Program-made: the position numbers and the translations under genes
Shown: piece after piece, positions 44,945-54,516 of the stretch
Numbering within the stretch: the first letter of the stretch is position 1
Layout of the letters: the number at the start of each line of letters is the position of its first letter
Assembly (NCBI GenBank): GCA_964017195.1
Contig: OZ024889.1
Span: 63,127,858 to 63,191,857, forward strand
Reading direction: 5' to 3'
Length of the DNA: 64,000 bases
Origin: Siderastrea radians
Taxonomy: Eukaryota; Cnidaria; Anthozoa; Scleractinia; Rhizangiidae
The notes under the pieces: model-generated
What the model was told of the DNA's origin: nothing
Seen by the model: only the letters and a program-made list of their open reading frames with translations
The model's database searches: none

Positions 44945-46384
44945 CAGTCAAATAGGTGGAACAAGCCAAACTACGATGAGTGAAAGTGGAAAAGTTGGTC
45001 CTCCTGGCCCAGGGGGTCCTCCTGGCCCCGAGGGTCCTCCTGGACCGAAGGGTGATAAAGGCCCTGGAGGACCACAGGGTCCTAATGGTCCAAGAGGTGA
45101 AAAAGGGCCCGCTGGACCACAAGGTCAGGACGGGGCACAAGGACCACGTGGTTTAAAAGGTGACAAGGGCGACAAGGGCGACAAGGGCGATAAAGGTGAT
45201 CGTGGCCCTCAGGGTAGTACCAGCGGTTCTGCTGATATTGACATGCAAAATAAGTACGATATTTTACGATTAAAAAGCAACCCTTATCCTGTCCACGGTG
45301 ATCTGACAAAGGTAATAAACTATCAAGACACGAGAAATATCTTTCTTTCAAAAAAGGAAGGCGGAAAAATGGAAGCAAGCATTGATATGAACAATAATAC
45401 AATCTACAACGTAAAAGACCCAGTACAGGCAGATCAAGCAACAAACAAAAAATACGTCGATAATCAGCTTGCGAAAAAACTGGATAAAGGAGCTGAAATT
45501 GATATGAAAAACAATTCAATTGTAAATCTCAAATTTCCATCAAACCAAAAAGACGCCACAAGTGTAGAATTTGTTAATAAAAGAATTACTGAAACACAAA
45601 AAAGTTATCTCAAACTTGATGGCACAACAAGTATGTCTGGAGAATTTAAATAACAATAAAATTGTTAACTTACAAACCGATTACAGAGATTCTAAATCCG
45701 CAGTTAATGTTGAGTTAATGGAAAATGAAATAACAACTATGAGAGATCTTGTCACTCAAAAAATTCATGAATCTCAGATTATTAACTCGGGGCGAAAAAG
45801 AGACGCCTTCAGATACTTGATGGAAGACACTGATGAATCTTCGAGTGAAAACAATATCGAGGTTTTGGGTATTGTTGATTTTCCCAATTCTCCACATCAA
45901 ATTAATAAAAAAGCTTACCAACTTAAACTCTTGTTTGAAAAAGGCTCACCCAACCAGTGCCGGTCACGCCTCGGTTTTAACCTTTATAAACTTCCAGTCG
46001 GTTACTATACTTTGGTTGTTGAATGGTTTCCCCCGGAAATGAGTGAGTTGAGTGTGGCAGTGCAAGGCACTACGATTTCAATTTCTAATTATGCAACAAA
46101 AACATTCGAGAAGTACACCAAAACAGTTATCAATTTTCATAGATGGGGTAGCTCACCTCCACAATTTCTTTATCTTGATCTGCACGGTACAGTTAGTTTT
46201 CCATCACTTTTAACAATTGGACATCTTATTGTTTATGGTGTTAAAGAAACAATTTCAAACGTTGACCCAAGTGTCTATGACACCGCTTTTGTTATTGAAA
46301 ATGGAAAAATGATAATGCAAACAGATCTTTCTTTAAACGGACATAATTTGAGTGGTTCCGTTCATTATATACATGGGTATTTAA

Positions 46385-48060
46385 GAGCTCCTGACCAGAA
46401 ATATCGAGAATCCCACGACAGAAACGAAATTTCATATTCCATTTTATTTTACCAAAAATACCTCTTTGGTAAACTATTTTCAAAAATCATATTTAAAAGT
46501 TCCTCCGCTTTTTGTTTTTTCCAAAATTTAAATTAGTTCGAAATACGGCTAGAAGCTCGCTTGCGACCCCCGGAAATAAGGGAAAATCGTGCATTTTTAG
46601 CAAGCTCGTACGCAACAATGGAAATCGTTCCCGTTTTGCCATTTGGCTCATAAGTACATCATTCTTTCTTCTATCTAAAAATACAAAAATCGGATATAAA
46701 TTTGTATTTTTAGTCTGCTTGTTGACCTGTTGAAGATACTAACCTTGAAGGGTTCAAAGTCAAAGTGAAATTTGGGTCAACTTCAAAGGCTTATAACTGA
46801 CCTAGCATATGTTTTTCAGACCAAAAATATACATCAACTGTAAGCTCAAGCATTCCTATTTACTCTCTGAAAGTGTCGTTTTTGGCCCGCTAAAGGCGAC
46901 TCGTGGAGAAAAAACCTTGTGCGGGGCATTTTGAGCATTTCGGTGGAAAGGCCGCTGTCACGCGAGCCACATCGGTTCCACTAAAGCAGTCATAAAACAA
47001 GGTTTCACTGGCTCATCATTTTGAATAGGTAAAAGTAAAAATATATACTTTTCACTTAGAGGTAACTATGTTATTATGGCTGAGGGGCAGCCCGGTTTAC
47101 TTGTCTACAATGCAAATTTATTTATAATGTAACAATATTATTTGATTGATCCAAACTGATAAACCAAAGATACTCTCACCTTAAGACACCATCTTGTGAA
47201 TCTCTTGGTCCAGGTTATCACTCCTTTTACCAGACTTATTGGCTGCAGTAGTCATGACAATTTGTAGATTGAAAAAACAAAAGTTACAACCACGTGAAAC
47301 TATGCACTTCGTATTCAAATTAGCATAAATGTGAGACATGAAATCTGAGCTTTTCGTGATAGGCACGATAAAGGATAGCGTGACGCAGTGACTCAGAAAG
47401 CTGGAAAACCCAAATGGGCTTAAACCAGGAGCCCTTACTTAGACATAAATGTTAGTTTTCCGGTAAATAGCCATTTTGAATGTATATATACGAAGTGACA
47501 CTTCTCTAATGAGGGAAAGGATCGTAACGGTCATTTGCAATTTCAAATACTTCAGTAGGGTCCGATCATTTACTGTTAGAGGGCAGTGGGGGTGTTGGAA
47601 AAAACCCGAAATATTCCCGCAAAGCTTTTGTGGAAGAAAGACCGCAAAAACACCAAGGAAGGAAAATTCAAGCAAAGCTTTTAGTTCCAATAAAAAATAA
47701 TAATAAAATAAATCATAATCGTAATAACAAAGCAGAAAAAAGCAAAAATTTAATGATTCATCTCTTATCGTCTTTGATCAGTTTTAAATGGACGTGTGAG
47801 TGCTATTTCAAGTCTCGTGGGACACATTCAGTTAACAAAAACGCCACCACAAGAACAACTTGAAACCATTTCTCCTAGTACGCTGGTGTGGGGTACTTTT
47901 CTTCTAAGTTTCAAAGGAGGTGTTTACAAGTCAAAACGCTCGCAGTGAAACTGAGAAAGTCCAAGTTTCCGGTTGCCGTTCTTTGCGAATGCCATCAGCG
48001 CAGATGTCGTACTGGTCGTACACAGTGAGATGTTCCAGTTGAAACCTTGAGAGGATATCT
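46385..48060 (+). repeat. Left inverted arm of nested element
   Basis: It matches the complement of about 49330-50914 throughout, with small indels. Matching points include the terminal GAGC end, the segment near 46540 and CTTGAGAGGATATCTTGTC near 48045. Confidence 0.85.
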
Positions 48061-49329
48061 TGTCTTGCTGTAGTCAAATTGGTTCATTTTATTTTATTTT
48101 TTTTATGAGGGGAGATATGCTAGGGGTCATTTGCAGATTCAGATATTTTATGGTCGGACCATTTATTTTAGAGGGGGTGGTTGGAAAAATAAGAAAAGTT
48201 TGATTTGGAAAGCTTTTGTACAAGAAACGCTGCAAAAGCTTTGTCGCAAGAAGAAAGTAAAGAACGGTAGCTAATTCGGGAGAATTGTGTATATCTTTTC
48301 CAATCGCTGCTAGGCCTTGAACCGTCGTAGGAAGGTGTGGACCTGTGCTGAAATCTCAACAGCCGTCTGAATCCTTAGGCTTTGCCACACGGATCGAGTT
48401 CCAAACGGTTCCGGTTCTGATAGGTCTTCTGAAACTGCTATCCGTACCGTCAATCCGGTCCAGTAAAGGTCCGGTTTTTGCATCTGCAAAAATGCAGGAA
48501 CCGGTTTCGGTCCCATATTGGACAGGTACTATGTGAACACCTTGACCGGTTCGTTTTGGTTCCAACAGCGTAATTTAGGCTTGGGCATTAGTTAAATTTA
48601 TCGCATGTATCAGTGTTGTGTTTTTGATTAAACTCATCTAGAAATTTAAAGAGAGACCAAACTACTGTCTGCGATAGAATAAATGCCACATAACTTATTG
48701 TAATTCTGGGTTTAAGGCTTGAAAAGGTTAAAAGCTTGTGCATTTTGGTTGCGTGTTTTGTAATCAGCAGGGATAGGGTAATTTATTATCTGGCCAGAGA
48801 CCTTTGGCTTCTTTCAATCCATAGATTCAGCCTTCTTCGATCGTCTTTCACGCGTTTTGGTCTGCCGGTGGATAACTTATTGGTACAAACAGCTGATTTT
48901 CTCACGTTGGTCCAGAAGTGGACTGGTACCGGACGATTTCTGTACCGGTTCCGTGTGAACAGATGCTCATAAATGAAACGGTCCTACGTGAACAGATCTG
49001 GTCTGGTCCAGAACCATTTGGAAACTGTTCTGTGAGAACATAGCCTAAGACGTTGTTCGTAAGTTTGGGAGGGGGTTGGGCCTTAAGAGAAGAAACAAAG
49101 AAAGCTTCCCGCTTCGATGATAAAAAAAAGAGTCTGCCTCGAAAACAAAGTTCAATATTGGCCATTCATCAAGAAGGAAAGTGGACGCAGAGGCAGTACT
49201 GTGGGATGAAATAAGCCAGATCGCTAGGTTCCGGGGAAGTGCCTGGCGGCCCAGCATTAGCCACTGCTTTCTTTTAGGGTCTAGCGGCAAACAATTTCCG
49301 TGCCTTTGAAAAATAAACCTCTTTGAGTA

Positions 49330-50914
49330 CAGCGAGACAAGATATCCTCTCAAGGTTTCAACTGGAACATCACATCGTGTACGACCAGTACGACATCTGC
49401 GCCATGAGCAGCAACCGGAAACTTGGACTTTTTTAGTTTCACTGCCAGCGCTTTGAATTGTAACTCCTTTAAAACTTAGAAGGGAAGTACCTAACATCAG
49501 CCTACTAGAAGAAATGGTTTCAAGTCGTTCTTGTGGTGGCGCTTTTGTTACCTGAATGTGTCCCACGAGACTTAAAATAGCACTCACACGTCCATTTAAA
49601 ACAGATCAAAGACAATAAGAGAAGAATCATTAAATTTTTGCATTTTTCTGCAGAGTTATTATGATTATGAGTTATCTATTCATTTTTTTCTGTAACTAAA
49701 AGCTTTGCTTGAATTTCCTTTCCTTTCCTGGTGTTTTTGTGGTCTTTCTTCCGCAAAAGCTTTGCGGGGATATTTCGTTTTTCCAACCTCCCCCTCTAAA
49801 ATAAATGGTCCGACCGTAGAATATTTGAAACTGCAAATGACCCCGAGGATCCCTTCCCTCATTAGAGAAGGGCTCCTGGTGGTAGTCACTACGTCACGCT
49901 ATCCCATATCGTGCTTATCAGGAAAAGCTCAGATTTCATGTGGCACTTTTATGCTAATTTAAATACGGAGTGCATAGATTGGCATGGTTTGCAAAAGGTT
50001 CGGTAACTTTTGGTTTTTTAATCTACAAATTATCATAACTTATCCAACCAACAAGTCTCGCAAAAGAAGTGATAACCTGAGCCAGGAGATTTACAAGATG
50101 ATGTCTTAGGTGAGAGTATCTTTATATTTATCAGTTTAGATCAACGAAATAATATTGTTACATTATAATTAAATTTGCCTTGTACAAACGTAAACCGGGT
50201 TGCCGCTAAGCCATAGTAACATAGTTACCTCTAAGTGAAAAGTATATATTTTTAATTTATTAACCTATTCAAAACAAGGTGCCAGAGAAACCTCTTTTTT
50301 TGACTGCTTTAGTGCAACCGATGTGACTCGCCGTTGCGTGATAGCAGCAGTTCTACCGAAATGCTCAAAATGCCCTGCACACTTTTTATTCTCGACGCGT
50401 CGCTTTTAGCGGGCCAAAAACGACACTTTCAGAGAGTACAAACGAATGATTGAGCTTACAGTTGATGTATATTTTTGGTCTGAAAAACATATGCTAGGTC
50501 AGTTATAAGCCTCTGAAGTTGACCCAAATTTCACTTTGACTTTGAACCCTTCAATGTTCGTATCTTCAACAGGTCAACAAGCAGACTGAAAATGCAAATT
50601 TATATCCGTTTTTTATATTTTTAGATAGAGGAAAGAATGATGTACTTATGAGCCAAATGGTAAAACGTGAACCATTTCCATTGTTGCGTACGAGCTTGCT
50701 AAAAATGCACGATTTTCCCTTGTTTCCGGGGGGCGCAAGCAAGCTTCTAGCCGTATTTTGAACTTTTGTAATTTTTGGAAAAACCAAAAAGCGGATGAAC
50801 TTTAAATTATGATTTTTGAAAATAGTTTACCAAAGAGGTATTTTTGGTGAAATAAAATGAAATATGAAATTTCGCTTCTGTCGTGGGATTCTCGATATTT
50901 CTGGTCAGACGCTC
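49330..50914 (-). repeat. Right inverted arm of nested element
   Basis: Inverted copy of 46385 to about 48060, somewhat diverged, about 90 bp shorter. Confidence 0.85.
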
Positions 50915-51072
50915 TTAAATACGAAAAATGGATACGCATTTTTATTAAATGGGTTTGATAAATTATTCTTTTCAGATGATGTTCAAATAATGAACATAAC
51001 AGTTTTTTATCTCAAACGCAAAAATAAATATCCGAAAGTTAATTTAAAAATAAAAAAACACTCAAAATTTTA

Positions 51073-51231
51073 ATGATTCAACAGAATCGTTCTCTTCAAA
51101 TAATGCAACTCGAACACAAAAAAATAAATATTAATTTAGACCTGTCGTTTAGTTATATAATTGTGGAAATGAGTACCTTATTTCCACTAGGAGAAGAATT
51201 CTTACTATTAATGAAATATAAATCACCATAA
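51073..51231 (+). CDS. Small ORF, 52 aa, overlapping the fiber stop (TAATG)
   Basis: The ATG shares a base with the fiber stop codon. The product is unrecognised: a polar N-terminus and a hydrophobic C-terminal third (FSYIIVEMSTLFPLGEEFLL). No TATA-like motif is directly upstream. It may be chance. Confidence 0.25.
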   Translation: MIQQNRSLQIMQLEHKKININLDLSFSYIIVEMSTLFPLGEEFLLLMKYKSP

Positions 51232-51258
51232 ATATTTTTACGTTTATTATATAGCACA

Positions 51259-51821
51259 ATGCGGGACATTTTCGAATTCAACCATATCGACCAAACACTT
51301 TCTAAAGAGAAAGTTAAAATTCTTAAAGATTTATACGCTTTTTACCACAAGAAACATTATGGTTATGAAAAGTTGCACCGCGGTTTTCGAAGAAAAAATT
51401 TTGTTTGTAATCTTTCAGCTGGAAAGTTAATTATCAGTGCCACAGTAGCCGGAGGAATAACACTGAACCCTGCTGTCATGGCAACTTTAACTGGTGTTGG
51501 TCTTATTTTGAAAGCAGTGGCAAGCCTTAACGGAAGAAATACGATAAGAAAATAGAACAAGCAAATTTTGCCCGTATCGAATACCAGAAAATCCTTGACG
51601 ACATTCGCTTTTACCTCCGAGGCAAAGATTTCGACGAGAAGGCCTTTCTTGATAGCTTGAAAATGAAAGATAATTTCGTCACTGATCATTGTATGGAGAT
51701 TCCGCTTTCTGTTCAAAGAAAGTACGATAAAAAATTCGCTAAATTGTGGATTTTTAAAGTAATTATATACGCAAACAAAAATGATTGCACTTTTTGCAAC
51801 TATTTGTTATTGGTTTTTTGA
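51259..51821 (+). pseudogene. Polinton protein with hydrophobic segment, one frameshift
   Basis: The start is the ATG at 51259 after TTTATTATATAGCACA. The first part has a basic N-terminal helix and a long Gly/Ala-rich hydrophobic segment (KLIISATVAGGITLNPAVMA...VGLILKAVAS) that could be one or two membrane spans. A one-base shift near 51530-51545 is followed by a soluble part (YQKILDDIRFYLRGKDFDEKAFLDSL, ending KYDKKFA) that runs to the stop at 51821. I recognise the layout as recurrent in cnidarian elements but know no function. Confidence 0.6.
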
Positions 51822-51945
51822 GCTTCTCACTCCTGCTGATATAAGACAAATACGATACATTACTCGTGAGTGTGTTTCAAAAATATTGTCACCAACTCGT
51901 GACAAATATGGCTACCCCATTTCCGGCCAAGATGTGGTTCCATAA
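51781..51945 (+). CDS. Small ORF, 54 aa, with N-terminal hydrophobic helix
   Basis: The ATG at 51781 follows AATTATATACGC, like other Polinton gene starts. The product begins MIALFATICYWFFELL, then has a basic/polar part ending ISGQDVVP. It overlaps the end of the preceding gene in another frame. A small membrane protein is possible. Confidence 0.4.
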   Translation: MIALFATICYWFFELLTPADIRQIRYITRECVSKILSPTRDKYGYPISGQDVVP

Positions 51946-52594
51946 AACAGATCAATTTACATACCACGCTTCAATGCATTAAAAACATATAGCCGGTGGT
52001 CGCAGGACTTTCCCTTGGAAATGAGTCATCACATTGTCAAAGTTATGTAAATAGAATCATCTAGAACGATCTAAAAGCCTAATATAGCAATGACCCCGAG
52101 AAACATCCAGTTCAACTCTGAAACGAACATTCTTGATCTTTCGAACATGACTTCACATCTAAATCTGTTTTTCTTTCATCATTGCCGGGACTTTCCCGAA
52201 TAAACTTCTACTTATTCTTTACGACTATAGAAACTAATATCATTTGGGAACAAACATGGAACGGGACGACTCTTGCGATTTGAATTTTTTAGGCATTGAA
52301 AACCACTGATCAATGTTCACAAACTTCAGGCATCTCTACGAGGAGCAGAAGGCAATACTTCAAATGTATATCAGTTATCATGATGAAATGAAAACATTTT
52401 CTTGAAAACTTACGTTACAAAAGGGAAGCTGAAGGATCGCTGGTTGCAAGTGTGTACTTCAAAAAACCTACATCAAGTCTCGCAACTCCGTAAAGTTTTG
52501 GAAGTGCCTGAATATCAATCCTATTGGCAACAAGTCGTTCAAACACGAAAAAGCTGTGTCTGGTTCGCGGTTTCTAAGGAGATATTTTTAGCGC
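51946..52594. other. Polinton stretch without a supported gene
   Basis: Only short frames occur (for example 52402-52611), without a good start or motif. Confidence 0.4.
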
Positions 52595-52965
52595 ATCGAC
52601 TTACGCCGTAAGCCGTTAATTATTCATTAGCTTTCAGTGTAAACACTTCACTTCGGCTTACGCCGTAAGCCGTTAATAATTCATTAGCTTTCAGTGTAAT
52701 CACTTCACATCGGCTTACGCCGTAAGCCGTTAATAATTCATTAGCTTTCAGTGTATCAGATATTTTTAACACATCGGGAAACGGCGTAAGCCGTTAATTA
52801 TTCATTAGCTTTCAATGTAATCATATTCTTAGCACATCGGCTTACGGCCGTAAGTCGTTAATTATTCATTAGCTTTCAATGTAATCAGATATTTTTAACA
52901 CATCGGCTTACGGCGTAAGCCATTAATTATTCATTAGCTTTCAGTGTAATCAGATACAATAAAAA
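52595..52965. repeat. Six tandem repeats, each with a near-perfect palindrome
   Basis: The 57-66-bp unit is CGGCTTACGCCGTAAGCCG followed by TTAATTATTCATTAGCTTTC and a variable tail. The palindrome has 8-bp arms around GCC, GGC or GGCC. The fourth unit has a damaged left arm. Confidence 0.9.
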
Positions 52966-53071
52966 TTCTTATTAAAATATGTATATTCATTTTTGTGCGC
53001 TGGGTGGTTTAATTTTGGTCGAGCAGAAAAGTACATGCTATTAAACAAATGTATACCAATTGTATCTCACA

Positions 53072-53446
53072 ATGGATGTCTACACAGATCAACACACGAT
53101 CTCACAAGATTTCCCATCAAAAAATAATATATTAATTGATGAACCAGATTTCTCTGACAAAGAAGAATGGCCAACAGAAGAATGTTTTGAAATTGTTGAA
53201 ATTTTCAAATGGAGAGATATTTCTGATGGAATATACAGAATAAAAAACGTTACACACCGAAAAGGTAAGTTTGGGGATTCAGCTATTTTAACTTTAAATA
53301 CAAAAGATAGTGATGATTTTCGTGTATGGGCCCCAAAACGTCTTGTTGAAGATCTTATATATTATCCTTATCGATTTGTTAAAAAAATGGGTGTTGAAAT
53401 GTCTGATGAAGGAAATGAATATTTTGTTTATAGATTAAAAAAATAA
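53072..53446 (+). CDS. Uncharacterised small Polinton protein, 124 aa (possible OB-fold)
   Basis: The ATG at 53072 follows GTATACCAATTGTATCTCAC. The first 35 residues are acidic. The rest has alternating beta pattern (DGIYRIKNVTHRKGKFGDSAILTLN, then FRVWAPKRLVEDL and EYFVYRLKK), which suggests a small barrel such as an OB-fold. A single-stranded DNA-binding role would fit a PolB element but is not shown. The frame is intact. Confidence 0.55.
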   Translation: MDVYTDQHTISQDFPSKNNILIDEPDFSDKEEWPTEECFEIVEIFKWRDISDGIYRIKNVTHRKGKFGDSAILTLNTKDSDDFRVWAPKRLVEDLIYYPYRFVKKMGVEMSDEGNEYFVYRLKK

Positions 53447-53447
53447 A

Positions 53448-53840
53448 TTAATGATTATGATAATCTTCTTCAAACATATCAGTGCAAAACTTTATTAGGG
53501 TTAAATCAATTATATCGGGGACAGAAATGGTTATTTCATGTAAGATTTCTTCTTGTTTATAACAAGGGTAACAACACCCTCCCTGACAACAGTGCATATA
53601 AGCTACACACACTATAATATGTACAAGCCGCTCCATTTCAGGACAGAAAGGTTGTATTAAAAGCTCGTTGTGAACCAGGTTCCAACCCAAAGCCTCTCGC
53701 TCTTTCAGTTTTATGGTGAGGTAATGTTTGTAAATTATCTCACGTAACTCTGGTGGTAGGTTTTGGATTGCTTCGGTAATCTGACAGTTGTTGAACCCGG
53801 CAGACACCTTTGACTCACAAATATTTAATCGAAAATAATT
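53448..53840 (-). CDS. Cys-rich F-box-like protein, start unclear
   Basis: The open frame extends to 53957 but has no ATG start, and its first 40 residues look like a shadow of the neighbouring gene. The protein-like part begins near 53840 with LPPELREIIYKHYL, similar to short F-box/PRANC-like helices, then VHNELLIQPFC...CCYPCYKQ. The VHNELL...CYPC...Q module is shared with the next gene, so the two are paralogues. Its start may be spliced, non-AUG or lost through an indel in the T-run at 53874-53884. Confidence 0.45.
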   Translation of the reverse strand, partial: NYFRLNICESKVSAGFNNCQITEAIQNLPPELREIIYKHYLTIKLKEREALGWNLVHNELLIQPFCPEMERLVHIIVCVAYMHCCQGGCCYPCYKQEEILHEITISVPDIIDLTLIKFCTDMFEEDYHNH

Positions 53841-53907
53841 TTTTTGTGTGTGTGTTCGGTTATGTTTCTTTTGTTTTTTTTTTTTAAAAATTGGTGGTTG
53901 GTACTCT

Positions 53908-54258
53908 TCACAAAAGCACACCGAGGTCAACCAATTCCTTAAAGTCGTTATATGCACTGTGCCAGTCGTAAGTATCAGAGCAAATTTTTACTAAAGGTAT
54001 ATTCTCAATCGGAGGAGTATACAACAGTTTAGGTTTGATTCCTTGCTCAAAACAGGGATAACAAAGCCCTTCCCAGCGACAGTCTATATAATCTAAGCAC
54101 ATTATTATACGCACAAGTTGCTGTCTGTTATGACAAAAAGGTTGTTTTAATAACTCATTATGTACCTCTTTCCATTTAACTAATTGCTCTAAAGCTTGTA
54201 ACGTTGCTGGATCAAGTTCTTTCAAAAGCTCTTCAATGTTTATGTTAAGTGCAGACAT
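53908..54258 (-). CDS. TIR-led Cys-rich protein, 116 aa
   Basis: The start is the ATG at 54258 in the right TIR. The first 26 residues (beginning MSALNINIEELLKEL) are identical to those of the PolB frame because both are encoded in the TIR. The rest (VHNELLKQPFC...CYPCFEQ...IPLVKICSDTYD) is paralogous to the adjacent gene. Function unknown; conserved Cys could bind metal. Confidence 0.65.
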   Translation of the reverse strand: MSALNINIEELLKELDPATLQALEQLVKWKEVHNELLKQPFCHNRQQLVRIIMCLDYIDCRWEGLCYPCFEQGIKPKLLYTPPIENIPLVKICSDTYDWHSAYNDFKELVDLGVLL

Positions 54259-54516
54259 TACAACTTGGATATAATAAAGATGTGTATTTCTTTAATTAAA
54301 AAATTTTGTTATGCTGGGCGGTTTGTTTCGGTTAAGTAGTAATAGAAGGATTTAACAAATACTTCCTGATTGTCAGAGGTTTATTTAAGAAATTTAAAAC
54401 CCCCAACATAATAAACATGCGACGCAAGGAGCTTGTTTATTATGTTGGGGGTTTTAAATTTCTTAAATAAACCTCTGACAATCAGGTGGTATTTGTTAAA
54501 TCCTTCTATTACTACT
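54181..54516 (-). repeat. Right terminal inverted repeat of Polinton (336 bp)
   Basis: Reverse complement of 32929-33264. Its outer 182 bases (54335-54516) form the same hairpin with 83-base arms and a 16-base loop. CTATC at 54517-54521 is the target duplication. Confidence 0.95.

Larger units (their letters stand above)
46385..50914. mobile_element. TTAA-flanked element with ~1.6-kb inverted arms, nested in the fiber gene
   Basis: TTAA occurs at both borders (46381-46384, 50915-50918). The ends GAGCTCCTGACCAGAAATAT and GAGCGTCTGACCAGAAATAT (complement) start inverted arms that run to about 48060 and 49330. The central 1.25 kb is single-copy apart from a partial extra copy of an arm segment near 48100-48250. 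No transposase is encoded. TTAA duplication is the mark of piggyBac-type transposition; the long arms resemble foldback elements. Confidence 0.85.
44931..51073 (+). pseudogene. Collagen-like fiber protein, frameshifted and split by a nested element
   Basis: The gene overlaps the ATPase end by 14 bases; an alternative start is the ATG at 44976. Residues 20-95 are Gly-X-Y repeats ([13 protein letters not shown]...), a collagen triple helix. Tail-fiber-like repeats follow, of the form [13 protein letters not shown]...[12 protein letters not shown], at least three copies. A one-base shift near 45640-45650 leads to a beta-rich C-terminal domain (RLGFNLYKLPVGYYTLVVEWFPPEM). At TTAA 46381-46384 a 4.5-kb element interrupts the gene; the frame resumes in register at the second TTAA (50915) and ends at 51073. 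A receptor-binding spike is inferred. Confidence 0.8.
32929..54516. mobile_element. Polinton/Maverick (adintovirus-like) element, 21.6 kb
   Basis: The element is bounded by 336-bp inverted repeats that begin AGTAGTAATAG and end in the complement. CTATC is present directly outside both ends (32924-32928 and 54517-54521), and the repeat is CTATCAG if the terminal AG is counted; a five- or six-base duplication is expected of the retrovirus-type integrase. It contains the full set of core genes: PolB, integrase, adenain-type protease, packaging ATPase, major capsid protein and penton, plus PLA2, pVI-like, fiber and small genes. It lies in intron 4 of a TRAF-like gene. Several genes carry frameshifts and a 4.5-kb nested element interrupts the fiber gene. 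Excluding that insert, the length is 17.1 kb, normal for Polintons. Confidence 0.95.

Noticed and set aside
49045..49587. 180-codon open frame on the minus strand in the nested element
   Set aside because: It straddles the loop and an inverted arm, the matching part of the other arm is not open, and there is no motif.
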